Both the position numbers and the translations under genes were made by a program. A DNA stretch of 64,000 bases from CAIWHR01 sp963846855 (GTDB lineage Bacteria > Pseudomonadota > Gammaproteobacteria > Burkholderiales > Casimicrobiaceae). The stretch covers positions 1 through 64,000 of the forward strand of contig CAWJXK010000007.1 of the NCBI GenBank assembly GCA_963846855.1, in the 5' to 3' direction. Positions 9,390 to 17,001 of this stretch are shown here, piece by piece (the first letter of the stretch is position 1; each line of letters begins with the position of its first letter). The notes below the pieces were generated by a model. It did not search any database and was not told where the DNA came from. It saw nothing but the letters and a program-made list of their open reading frames with translations.

Positions 9390-9563
9390 ATGCAAATAAG
9401 ATCCGGGTTCAGCGCCGGGATTACAGACGGCGCGCAGCCGCTCCGCATCACCGCCACGATGGCAATCTGTTGTTCGCGGAAAGCAACTTCGATCGCATCG
9501 GCGGGGGCGGTTGGTAGCGTCACCGAGTTCAGCGCCGGCATCACACCGGGACCTTGCGGGTGA
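9390..9563 (+). pseudogene. Remnant of a virginiamycin-B-lyase-like beta-propeller gene
   Basis: Two copies of the blade motif FSAGIT are encoded on the + strand: GFSAGITDGAQPLRITA from 9405 and VTEFSAGITPGP from about 9525. Between them a second frame reads DGNLLFAESNFDRIGGG. Put together these match the family repeat in which ITAGPDGNLWFTE is followed by NRIGRI and VTEFSAGITPG. The pieces are split over two frames with a stop (TAG 9513-9515) in one, so the gene is broken. No start or stop context is convincing and only about one and a half blades remain. The rest of the gap between 9309 and 9833 shows nothing I can assign. Such propellers are common in secreted proteins. This looks like a dying fragment beside the sigma-kinase pair. 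Confidence 0.5.
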
Positions 9564-9833
9564 CGCGGAACGGGCAGCAACTCGTGCCGTTGACGATGTC
9601 GAACTATCTGAACGACGTGAACGTGAACGTGAGGTTCGGTGACGGTGTCCGACAAGGTGATCGTCGACGGAAGGCGTCTGCACGCGCTGCCGGTGCCCTG
9701 ACGCAGCAAGATTCCTCCGCCGGAAATGCAGGCATTCGGGCAGACGCGACAGATCTCAGTGTTGGCGAGCCTCCGCCATCCGCCTTGGGTCGAGCATCAT
9801 GAATCCCGGCCGGGCCAGTCCCGGCCGCGAGTT

Positions 9834-11267
9834 CTATCGCGTCGGGCAGATGGCGCCATAGACCATCCTGCCCCCGTCGCTACGTTCGGCCCAAGACCAG
9901 GTGTTCACGATTGCGGCGGCGTCCTGCGTCATGGCGCCGTCCTTCCAGACCTGCTCGCGCAAACTGCGCATGCGGTGCTTGTCACAGTCGACCTCGACGA
10001 TGAAGCCCGCTCCCGAAAAGCCGCCGGCCGCGTAATCACCGAGTCGGTACTGCGCTCTGTTGCGCGTTACCGTCCTGGACAGCACTTCCAGCTTGTTGCC
10101 GCCAATGGCGCCCAGCAATTTCCAGCCCGCGGGCGTGTCAAGCGCACGTCCCGTGTCCAGCGTCACCCCGCACAGTGCGTTAAGTGTGGCTTGCGACGAC
10201 GCATCTTCCTTGCGGGCCTCTTCGCTCTCCGTCGGCGCGGATTTCTCGTTGGTCATTCGGTCATCCACCCAATCGCCCGTCGTCAGCATGTGCAGAGCGC
10301 GCCCCGTGCAGTCGTACTCGAATGTCCAGCCTTTGCCCGCAATGTGTCCGTCCCGCTCGGCGACAATACGAATGCGCCCTTGTCCGTTCGGCATGGTGCC
10401 GGAGCGGTCGAGATCGAGCCGGAACATGCCTGCTATCTGGCCCAGCGTTTGCCAGCCGTCGGCGGAACGGGCCGGGGCTGCGCTGATCAGTGGTGGCGGC
10501 GTCGCAGCGACTTCGCGCTTCACGTCGGCATCTTTCTTTCGATCATCGCTTCCGGTCGCGCTTGTGCCCGCCGCCACCACGCCGTTGTCGACTTCCTGCT
10601 TGGCCTGCGCATCGGAGAGCATGGCGACGAGGTGGTTGAACTGCCGCTCGTGCGCAGCGTCCAGCGGTGTCACACCATGATCGTCGATGACGTCGACGCG
10701 AGCGCCCGCCGCGAGCAACGCAGCGACGCATTCCCTCTTTCCTCCCTCGACCGCATCACGCAGAGGGCTGATCCGGTGAGAGTCGCTTTCGTTGACGAAG
10801 ATCGCAACCTGCTCCGCGACGAAGAGCGCTTTCTGCTCGGGCGAACCGGTGGCGGACTCGCGCGCCCGGTCCTCGATTGCCTTGATGAGAGCGCCTTCAC
10901 TCTCACATCGCCCGCGGCGCGCCGCTTCCTGGAGGGCACTGCGCTCACCGTACGAAGCGCCACGGTCCTTCATGTTCGCGCGGGGGCTGGCGCCTTGCGA
11001 AAGCAACCAACCGACCATTCCGGGGGACGCATGGCCGGCACTGTCATACAACATCAAGTCGAGCTGCTCCCGGGTAAGGCTTCGTGCGTCGGGAAGCGCC
11101 TTGCCGGCGACTATCGTTGAAAGCTCCCTGAACTCTCGCGCCAATGGCTGCGGTACTGCGTCTGGCGAGGGTCGTCGCGAGGCTAGATAGAGCGCGACGC
11201 CGACGCCGATTCCCAGCAGGAGCACGCCGAGCCACATGAGGGTCTTGCCGCTACCGTTGTCAGCCAT
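9834..11267 (-). CDS. Membrane-anchored ankyrin protein with two adhesin-E-like domains
   Basis: 477 aa. An N-terminal membrane helix (LMWLGVLLLGIGVGVALYLA) is followed by a periplasmic part. Ankyrin-like repeats lie at about 80-215 (GMVGWLLSQGASPRANMKDR, CVAALLAAGARVDVIDDHGV, TPLDAAHERQFNHLVAMLSD). Then come two related domains of about 100 aa, each opening with GW.TLG/GWKLLG and holding a beta-strand plus Cys signature (FEYDCTGRALHML; FIVEVDCDKHRMRSL) that resembles the surface-adhesin protein E fold; the last ends YGAICPTR. ATG 11267 is preferred to the adjoining GTG 11270. It is the last gene of a four-gene run on this strand, 24 bp after its neighbour. Function unknown; protein-binding on the outer face of the inner membrane is inferred from the repeats. 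Confidence 0.75.
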   Translation of the reverse strand: MADNGSGKTLMWLGVLLLGIGVGVALYLASRRPSPDAVPQPLAREFRELSTIVAGKALPDARSLTREQLDLMLYDSAGHASPGMVGWLLSQGASPRANMKDRGASYGERSALQEAARRGRCESEGALIKAIEDRARESATGSPEQKALFVAEQVAIFVNESDSHRISPLRDAVEGGKRECVAALLAAGARVDVIDDHGVTPLDAAHERQFNHLVAMLSDAQAKQEVDNGVVAAGTSATGSDDRKKDADVKREVAATPPPLISAAPARSADGWQTLGQIAGMFRLDLDRSGTMPNGQGRIRIVAERDGHIAGKGWTFEYDCTGRALHMLTTGDWVDDRMTNEKSAPTESEEARKEDASSQATLNALCGVTLDTGRALDTPAGWKLLGAIGGNKLEVLSRTVTRNRAQYRLGDYAAGGFSGAGFIVEVDCDKHRMRSLREQVWKDGAMTQDAAAIVNTWSWAERSDGGRMVYGAICPTR

Positions 11268-11291
11268 CACGCACGCTCATATCCAGGAGGT

Positions 11292-12209
11292 TCAATAGCC
11301 AGAAGAGAGGAACACCCATTGGCGCTTCTCGCCATCAAACACGACAAAGTCGAGGCGACCCTCCTCGACCGACGCGGACGGCGCGCAGTCGGGCGCCAGG
11401 GTCCGTGCCTGGCCGGGGGCGAGCGCAACGCGCTCCCGGCCGACTTTTTCCCGAGCCGCGGGGTCGATCCAGTAGCACTGGAACTCGTGCGACCTTCCGG
11501 TCGCTTCGTCCGCCCGCCGGAACTCGCCAAAGACCGTTGTGACCAGATGATCGCTCGTGATATTGGTCAGCTGCACCTGGCCGGGGGAGCGCACCACCTG
11601 CAGTTGCGGCGGCGTCGTGCCGAGGGGCGGCCGCGGCTCACTCGATGAACGCATGGCACGGGTTCGGACGAACTTGTCCGCCGCCTCCTGCTCCGCCTTC
11701 CTCGTGCCGATGCCGAGAATCGCGATCTCGCCGGGTGCCATTTCGTTCGTGCTCCCGTCGGCCGCGACCATCACCTTCGCGGCTGCGAACATCCGGTCGA
11801 CCTGTTGATAGCGTCGCAGCGATGCCGGCATGGCCTCGAACGCGGCTGTCATCGAACGTAACAATCCCATCGCTTCTTGCTTGTGGCCTCCTTCGTACAA
11901 GTCGGCAAAAAGATCCCGGCATGCCCACATGTCGCGACGCTTGCACGCTTCGGCGACGAGGTGGCGGTCGACAGGACCCCTGAGGGTCGGGATCGTCTCG
12001 GGCAAGTTGGGGTCCGACGCCATATCAGCGTCCGTCAGGGAAGGGACACGCGGGGCCGAAAACCTCACCCAGAGTACGGCGAGAATCGACGCGAACAGGA
12101 GCAGGGACACCACCAGCAGAAGCCGCGCTCGGCCGATTTCCCTTCCGGGGTGCCGGCGTCGAGTTGCGCCGGACGGCGGTCGCGCGCATTGGTTGCCGAT
12201 GTCACGCAT
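11292..12209 (-). CDS. Membrane-anchored protein of unknown function
   Basis: 305 aa; not recognised. One N-terminal membrane helix (RARLLLVVSLLLFASILAVL) after a basic cytoplasmic tail gives an N-in, C-out topology. A small helical region follows with Cys pairs (LVAEACKRRDMWACRDLFAD) that resembles a Sel1/TPR-like helical repeat. The C-terminal half looks beta-rich (PGQVQLTNITSDHLVTTVFG ... EFQCYWIDPAAREKVG) and ends FVVFDGEKRQWVFLSSGY, like a secreted lipoprotein-type sandwich. The mixed alpha/beta exported domain and the single anchor match the style of its downstream ankyrin neighbour, and the four genes 13624-9834 are spaced by 24-38 bp, so a joint complex is plausible. The start codon is the least certain part, as no clear ribosome site precedes ATG 12209. 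Confidence 0.65.
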   Translation of the reverse strand: MRDIGNQCARPPSGATRRRHPGREIGRARLLLVVSLLLFASILAVLWVRFSAPRVPSLTDADMASDPNLPETIPTLRGPVDRHLVAEACKRRDMWACRDLFADLYEGGHKQEAMGLLRSMTAAFEAMPASLRRYQQVDRMFAAAKVMVAADGSTNEMAPGEIAILGIGTRKAEQEAADKFVRTRAMRSSSEPRPPLGTTPPQLQVVRSPGQVQLTNITSDHLVTTVFGEFRRADEATGRSHEFQCYWIDPAAREKVGRERVALAPGQARTLAPDCAPSASVEEGRLDFVVFDGEKRQWVFLSSGY

Positions 12210-12245
12210 TGCCGGCCGTTCTCACCGCGGGGTCGTCGGGGCCAC

Positions 12246-12914
12246 TCATGACGCCGGCACGTAGGTGCTCCCCAGTGGGGCCGGTATCAGCAAGTCCGAA
12301 ATCGATTTCACGCAGCGCCTTTGCGCGCGCGCCGTGACGAGGACGTAGTACGCGTCGAGTAGCCGACCGTTATCGATCGGCACCTGCTTGACGTACCTGA
12401 ACCCGAATCGGGTATAGAAGGACTCCGAGCCGCCTGCGGTTGTGATTGTCACGATCCAGGCGCGTCTTGCCAAGGGAAGCATCGCCAGTCTGGCTCGGAG
12501 CAGCGCGGAACCGTAACCGCGTCGTTGAAACGTCGGATCGACCATGCCCCATGACAAGACCGCGCCTTCCCTTCGATCGGCCCGATGCATCGAAACGGCG
12601 CCGAGCCCTCGCACCTGGCCATCGACTTCAGCCACCAGGAACAGCGCATCTCTTCCGCGCAGCGACTTCGAAAACATGTCGAACATGCCCGGAGGAAAGC
12701 GTTTTTCGTTCAGTCGATAGATGCTTTCACATGCCTCGAGGTCTTCGATCTTGAGCAACCTGATGACACACGGATGCGGCCGACGCCACTCAGGCAGCGC
12801 GAGGATCGGCGCCCGGCCGCGAAGCCTGTACCAGCCGGCAGCAATCAGCAGGGCCGCTCCCATGCCTACCAGCAGCAGCGGCAGGCCATACGCATCAAGA
12901 TTTTGATATTCCAT
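12246..12914 (-). CDS. Membrane-tethered GNAT-family acetyltransferase
   Basis: 222 aa from ATG 12914. An N-terminal helix (GLPLLLVGMGAALLIAAGWY) anchors a GNAT domain at about 45-205. The acetyl-CoA-binding motif A is visible as WGMVDPTFQRRGYGSALLRA, with the R-R-G-Y-G pyrophosphate loop. Motif B follows as GGSESFYTRFGFRYVKQVPI. An upstream in-frame start at 13118 would overlap the neighbouring gene and add Arg-rich sequence typical of a shadow frame, so I reject it. GNAT enzymes transfer an acetyl group to amines; the substrate here is unknown. An inner-membrane anchor on a GNAT is unusual and suggests a membrane-bound or membrane-associated target. Second gene of the four-gene membrane operon. 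Confidence 0.8.
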   Translation of the reverse strand: MEYQNLDAYGLPLLLVGMGAALLIAAGWYRLRGRAPILALPEWRRPHPCVIRLLKIEDLEACESIYRLNEKRFPPGMFDMFSKSLRGRDALFLVAEVDGQVRGLGAVSMHRADRREGAVLSWGMVDPTFQRRGYGSALLRARLAMLPLARRAWIVTITTAGGSESFYTRFGFRYVKQVPIDNGRLLDAYYVLVTARAQRRCVKSISDLLIPAPLGSTYVPAS

Positions 12915-12952
12915 CGTGCCGGGCAATTGGATGATTATCGCGGAGCCATTCG

Positions 12953-13624
12953 TCAAGGCGCTTCGCCCGTCGCCTCGGCGTGTGACGGTGAGCCTGGCTT
13001 GCGGAGAACGAAGCTGGCGACAGCTCCGGTGATTGCCGCCAAGGAGAACGAGGCGGCGACGACCTCCAGAAACTGGAACGCACCGCCCATGCTGTCCGCT
13101 GGCTGCAGCAATCCCCACTGAAACAGCAATCCCCCGATCTCGAGCTTACCGCCGACGATCGCTCCCACGAGTCCGGTCAGCAAGCCGATCAGCGCAGGCC
13201 CGCGCACGGGCCGGATGAACACGCAAATGATCAAGCCCAACAGCGCCAATGGCGAAAGCATCATCAAGCAGAACAAGCAATACTCGATCAACAGGCGGTG
13301 CTCAGCATGGAAGGTTGGTACGCTCGGCGCCGCGTGCGCCCGAGGGACGGCTGGCCGCCGGACATCCGCGTTGCTCTGCTGCTCCCACGGGCGCAGTGCG
13401 GCGATCTCGGCCTGCTTCGCAGCGTCCAAGCGCGAGCCACGGTCGAACCAGCCTTGATGCGTGCCGAAGACAATCACCGCCACAATGCCCAGGACCACAA
13501 GGGCGACGGGCACGAACGCGCTCTTCCCGTCCGGCCAGCGGGATCTCGGAAAGAGGTGGTCGTCGTCCGGGCTGTTCTTCCGGGCCCGCCGATGCCAGTA
13601 CCAGTCGCGATCCTCGAGCCCCAT
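12953..13624 (-). CDS. Multi-pass membrane protein of unknown function
   Basis: 223 aa; not recognised. A charged N terminus (LEDRDWYWHRRARKNSPDDD) is followed by one helix (FVPVALVVLGIVAVIVFG), a ~60-residue soluble loop, and then three hydrophobic segments: YCLFCLMMLSPLALLGLIIC, ALIGLLTGLVGAIVGG, and FLEVVAASFSLAAITGAVAS. ATG 13624 is preceded by GGAGATAACC at good spacing, so it is likely the first gene of the run that continues with the GNAT, the single-anchor protein and the ankyrin protein. It could be the membrane scaffold of that set, but nothing in the sequence proves it. Confidence 0.7.
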   Translation of the reverse strand: MGLEDRDWYWHRRARKNSPDDDHLFPRSRWPDGKSAFVPVALVVLGIVAVIVFGTHQGWFDRGSRLDAAKQAEIAALRPWEQQSNADVRRPAVPRAHAAPSVPTFHAEHRLLIEYCLFCLMMLSPLALLGLIICVFIRPVRGPALIGLLTGLVGAIVGGKLEIGGLLFQWGLLQPADSMGGAFQFLEVVAASFSLAAITGAVASFVLRKPGSPSHAEATGEAP

Positions 13625-14028
13625 GGTTATCTCCGCACGCGCATTTCTACCAACGTAACGTGCGCCGATTCGGGGTTAAGGAGTGACGCTTGCCGACAAG
13701 GGCATCGTCAACGCAAACCTGACCGAGGTGCTTCCGGCGCTGACGCGCTGACACTTAGCGGGTTCAAAGGGTGGCGTCAAGGACGACCGATGAATGGCTG
13801 CCTTGGGCAGGTTCGGCCCTCCACGCAGCGTCGAGGGTGACCGTCTTGGGCGCAGTCTCGATCACGGAGGCATGTGGATGGCCAGCCGCGCGCGATCGTG
13901 GCGCTGATCCGCGCGGCCCCTGCGGCTGCGGGCGCGTGCTCCCCGCCGATGACTGCAGGGCGCGGAGGCGAAGCCTACCTTAGTGGAAGCCCGATTGTCT
14001 GCGATCGATTGCCAGACTCGCGGCTTGC
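13625..14028. other. Intergenic region without recognisable gene (404 bp)
   Basis: No open frame here has gene-like composition, a ribosome site or a recognisable product. It lies upstream of the four-gene membrane operon (leftward from 13624) and downstream of the small membrane protein gene (stop at 14029), so it should carry the operon promoter. I could not pick out a convincing -35/-10 pair. A short coding-like fragment on the + strand (VTLADKGIVNANLTEVLPAL, 13681 on, ending in a stop at 13749-13751) may be a remnant but matches nothing I know. Confidence 0.5.
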
Positions 14029-14310
14029 TCAGTCGTTCTCGAGCGGCTCGCCGAAGCCCAGGCGCGACGCGGGCTCACCGACGGCGGATTGCATATTCGA
14101 TCGGCCGTTGCCGGAATGTCGGTTGCCGATCAGTGCCCCGACGATTGGAATCGTCGTGACGACGCCGATGGCGAGCAGGGTCCAGCCGAGCACACGCCGC
14201 GTGTCGGTCTTCAGATTTCCGCCGAGCAGCAGGCCGATGCCGGCGCCGGCAATGCCTCGGGTGATGGCGACGAGAGCGATTTCCGGAACGGTGACGGGAT
14301 AGGTCTTCAT
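14029..14310 (-). CDS. Small membrane protein of unknown function
   Basis: 93 aa. Two hydrophobic, glycine-rich segments (IALVAITRGIAGAGIGLLLG and VLGWTLLAIGVVTTIPIVGA) are separated by a short polar loop (NLKTDTRR), followed by a hydrophilic tail. The ATG follows GGAG at a normal distance and starts 12 bp after the upstream zinc-ribbon-like gene, so the two are probably co-transcribed. The shape is common among stress-related small inner-membrane proteins, but I do not recognise the family. Confidence 0.7.
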   Translation of the reverse strand: MKTYPVTVPEIALVAITRGIAGAGIGLLLGGNLKTDTRRVLGWTLLAIGVVTTIPIVGALIGNRHSGNGRSNMQSAVGEPASRLGFGEPLEND

Positions 14311-14322
14311 GAAGGCTCCTGA

Positions 14323-14463
14323 TCAGGGTGAGCGCCGCAGCTCCCAGCGGCGAAGGCAGCGCAATCCGCAGAAATGGCGGACGTAATCTTCGGTTTCGGC
14401 GGTGACCATTTCTTCCGCCGGTATGCTTTTCAGGCATTCCGCGCACCTGAGATTTGCGCACAT
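14323..14463 (-). CDS. Small DUF3330-like Cys-rich protein
   Basis: 46 aa. Two Cys pairs in CAECLKSIP and HFCGLRCLRRW give a zinc-finger-like knuckle, with the spacer reading AEEMVTAETEDYVRHFCGLR. This matches the DUF3330 pattern (C-x2-C...IP...E...YV-HFCGL-C...W) often seen next to mercury-resistance and transposon genes, though none are near here. I place the start at ATG 14463: upstream residues in the same frame are Arg/Pro-rich and look like non-coding sequence. The ribosome site is weak, which lowers confidence in the exact start. The role is unknown; metal binding is inferred from the Cys pairs. Confidence 0.6.
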   Translation of the reverse strand: MCANLRCAECLKSIPAEEMVTAETEDYVRHFCGLRCLRRWELRRSP

Positions 14464-14582
14464 CTTGTCGATTTCGCAAGGGACGACCTGGCTCCGCGGC
14501 GGCGGCGAGCCGGTCGTGGTCGACGGTCGGGGGTCGCGCCGGCCGGAGCTCCGTTCGAATCGCCGCCCGAACTGGCGCGATC

Positions 14583-14894
14583 TCATCGGCGGCTCGACGA
14601 CGTCTTGGACCTGACGCGGGCTTCGAATACCTCGCGCAATTCCCCCTTCGCGCGTTCGAGCACCTTGCGCCTCGCGGCGCTCAGATTGGCGCCAATCCGG
14701 TTCACGTAGAAATTGAGCATCGACATCGCCGGGCGAAATGGGGTGCTCTTCCACCGCCTGCTTCGCTCGGCCGATCGTTTGAGCGACCGTGCGATTGCGC
14801 GCGCGCTGCGTTTCGTGAATACGCCTTTTTCGAGCGTCAACGCGATGCTTTCCCGCGTCACCCGATCCGACCAGCGCCGGGTGTCATGCCGCAT
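14583..14894 (-). CDS. DUF3175-family protein
   Basis: 103 aa, the usual length for the family. The sequence is small, basic and helical: RRWSDRVTRESIALTLEKGV, then IARSLKRSAERSRRWKSTPF, then SMLNFYVNRIGANLSAARRK and VLERAKGELREVF. This matches the DUF3175 consensus (RRWS.RVT..S.AL.LE.GVF ... SLKRSAE.S.RRK.TP...AMSMLNFYINRAG). The family has no known function; the strong basic charge suggests nucleic-acid binding, which is inference. ATG 14894 follows GGGGAC; ATG 14906 is a possible alternative. Confidence 0.75.
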   Translation of the reverse strand: MRHDTRRWSDRVTRESIALTLEKGVFTKRSARAIARSLKRSAERSRRWKSTPFRPAMSMLNFYVNRIGANLSAARRKVLERAKGELREVFEARVRSKTSSSRR

Positions 14895-15231
14895 CGTTGT
14901 CCCCATTGGAGGTGCCGGTGCCAGAGAATGCGTGGATCGATCGCATGTCGCCATCGGAAATCGTCCGATTCGAGTGTAGGGCTCGCCGGTCCTCGCATCC
15001 TCGTCGTGCATAGCCTCCGCAGAAAATTGAGCCACGTGCGCAGCGCTCGTGGGCACAAGCTATTGAATTGATTTGATTTTCATCGATCCAACTTCAGGGT
15101 TGCCGTGGTCACGCGCGCTGCGGGCGATCCAGTTCGGCCGTCACGCGCCTTGAAACCCGCATGGGCTTGTCGCGGTCATACCCTGCGGCGAGAATTTCGG
15201 GGACATTCGCGAAATGCCGGCGGAGGCGTCG

Positions 15232-16074
15232 ATGGCCGGGGACCGAACAATGACAAGCGAACTCACTGATCGCGAGCAATGGTCGCTCGACGCCGTTCCG
15301 CTGGACCGCGTCGACGTCGAGCGCGTCAGGGGAAACGAGGAGCTGTTCCTGCTGCTCGCAGGCGCATCGTTCGTCGAGACGGGCTCGGATATCTACTCGC
15401 ACAATCTGGTCGAGAAATTCAGCGACGATGCCGAAGTCTCCGCGTGGCTCGCCAATCACTGGGAACCGGAGGAGCTGCGCCACGGCCGCGCGTTGCGTGC
15501 CTATGTCAACAAAGTCTGGCCCGAGTTCGATTGGGAGGCCGCCTTCGCCGCGTTCATCGCCGACTATTCACGGAACTGCACGACCGAGGAGCTCGAGCCC
15601 ACCCGCTGTCTGGAAATGGCGGCGCGCTGCGTGGTCGAGATGGGGACGGCGACGTATTACAAGGCGATACGGGACGTCGCCGATGAGCCCGTGCTGGAAC
15701 GGCTGGTCGGGCTCATCCAGCACGACGAGGTCGGGCACTACAAACATTTCTACCGCTATTTCGGCAAATACAACGCGATCGAGCGAAGAAAGCGCGCCGC
15801 CGTTCTGGGGGCGTTGACGAGGCGCCTGCGGGAAGTTCTCCGAAGCGACGTCGATTGCGGCCTTTGGTATCCGTTTCGCTCCCGGCATGCCGGGGCCTCG
15901 CGTGACGGCCACGAATATCGCCAGGCCGTCGGGCGTGCGGCGACGATGTTGCGCCGGCACTATCCCACCGGGATGGCGGTCAAGATGTTCACGAAGCCGT
16001 TGGCGTTGCCGTCCGTCGTCAATCGCCTGAGCATCGCCCCGGTAAGGTTCGCGCAACGCATGCTCTGGCGCTGA
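15232..16074 (+). CDS. Ferritin-like diiron-carboxylate protein
   Basis: 280 aa. It carries the full diiron ligand pattern on a four-helix bundle: Glu in GASFVETGSD, Glu plus His in EPEELRHGRAL, Glu in RCVVEMGTATYY, and Glu plus His in HDEVGHYKHFYRYFG, i.e. E, ExxH, E, ExxH. Family members include desaturase-like and oxygenase-like enzymes as well as ferritins. The C-terminal third (RHYPTGMAVKMFTKPLALPS and on) is basic and hydrophobic, suggesting membrane contact. I start at ATG 15232, which has GGAGG five bases upstream; ATG 15250 (GGGGA upstream) is an alternative. It stands alone on this strand, tail to tail with the acyltransferase gene. The substrate is not evident; acyl-chain chemistry is only a guess from the neighbour. 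Confidence 0.8.
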   Translation: MAGDRTMTSELTDREQWSLDAVPLDRVDVERVRGNEELFLLLAGASFVETGSDIYSHNLVEKFSDDAEVSAWLANHWEPEELRHGRALRAYVNKVWPEFDWEAAFAAFIADYSRNCTTEELEPTRCLEMAARCVVEMGTATYYKAIRDVADEPVLERLVGLIQHDEVGHYKHFYRYFGKYNAIERRKRAAVLGALTRRLREVLRSDVDCGLWYPFRSRHAGASRDGHEYRQAVGRAATMLRRHYPTGMAVKMFTKPLALPSVVNRLSIAPVRFAQRMLWR

Positions 16075-16095
16075 CGCGGGCTCCGGCTGCGCGCG

Positions 16096-16992
16096 TCAGG
16101 CGCCGGCGAGGATCGCGTCGATCCGGTGGTCCTTTTCGCTCCACATTTCCTGCAGCCAGCGCTGGATCGTCCTCCGGAATTTCGGGTCGCCCTGATAGTC
16201 GCCGCTGCAGAATTCCGGCGGGATCGGCACCGAATTCAGCCCAACGACGACACGGGGCACGTTGCCGCAGAGAAATTGCCAGAACGTCGGAGCGCCGGCG
16301 GGGTAGACGATTGTCACGTCGATCAGCGAGTGGAACCTGTCGCCGAGCACGCTCATCGCCAGCGCGAGCGCACCTGTCTTCGGCTTCAGCAGGTGGCGGT
16401 AGGGCGAGTGTTGCTTCTTCTGTTTCTGCAGCGTGAACCGCGTGCCCTCCGCGAAATTCATCACGCTCGCCGGCGCGAGCGCGAATCTTCGGCAGGCGAT
16501 GCGCGCGGCCTCGAGGTCGTCGTGCCGCTTCTCCGGATGAGCGCGAAGGTAGGCGTCGGAATGGCGGCGCATGAACGGAAAATCGAGCGCCCACCACGCG
16601 AGCCCGATGACCGGGACGTAGATGAGTTGCTGCTTGAGGAAGAACTTGAGCATCGGGATGCGCCGGTTGAGCACGTGCTGCAGCGCGAGGATGTCCACCC
16701 AGGACTGGTGGTTGCAGTTGACGAGGTACCAGCCGTTGCACTCGAGTCCGTCGCGCCCCGTCACGTCCCATTGCGTGCGCTGCGTGAGCCGCATCCAGCC
16801 GCTGTTGCAGGCGACCCAACAGGTGGCGAGTGTGTTCAGGATCCGGTCGACGACGGCCCGCACCGGCTTCAGAGGCAGCAGGAGCTTCACGATCGCGAAG
16901 GCGAAGAGCACGAGGCACCAGAAGATGGTGTTGAGGATCAGCAGCGACGCCGCGATCACCCCGCGCAGCGCGGGTGGCAGGAAACTCAGCAT
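16096..16992 (-). CDS. PlsC-like (YihG-type) 1-acylglycerol-phosphate acyltransferase
   Basis: 298 aa. A membrane segment (VIAASLLILNTIFWCLVLFA) comes first. The acyltransferase signature NHQSWVD (HX4D) is at about residue 94 and the second motif NFAEGTRF at about 178, with the glycerophosphate-binding Glu-Gly. The length and the long N-terminal hydrophobic region fit the YihG/YihG-like branch of the lysophosphatidate acyltransferase family, which adds the second acyl chain in phospholipid synthesis at the inner membrane. It lies 9 bp downstream of the reductase-like gene on the same strand, so the two are likely one transcript. Confidence 0.88.
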   Translation of the reverse strand: MLSFLPPALRGVIAASLLILNTIFWCLVLFAFAIVKLLLPLKPVRAVVDRILNTLATCWVACNSGWMRLTQRTQWDVTGRDGLECNGWYLVNCNHQSWVDILALQHVLNRRIPMLKFFLKQQLIYVPVIGLAWWALDFPFMRRHSDAYLRAHPEKRHDDLEAARIACRRFALAPASVMNFAEGTRFTLQKQKKQHSPYRHLLKPKTGALALAMSVLGDRFHSLIDVTIVYPAGAPTFWQFLCGNVPRVVVGLNSVPIPPEFCSGDYQGDPKFRRTIQRWLQEMWSEKDHRIDAILAGA

Positions 16993-17001
16993 CTTGCCCG
17001 A

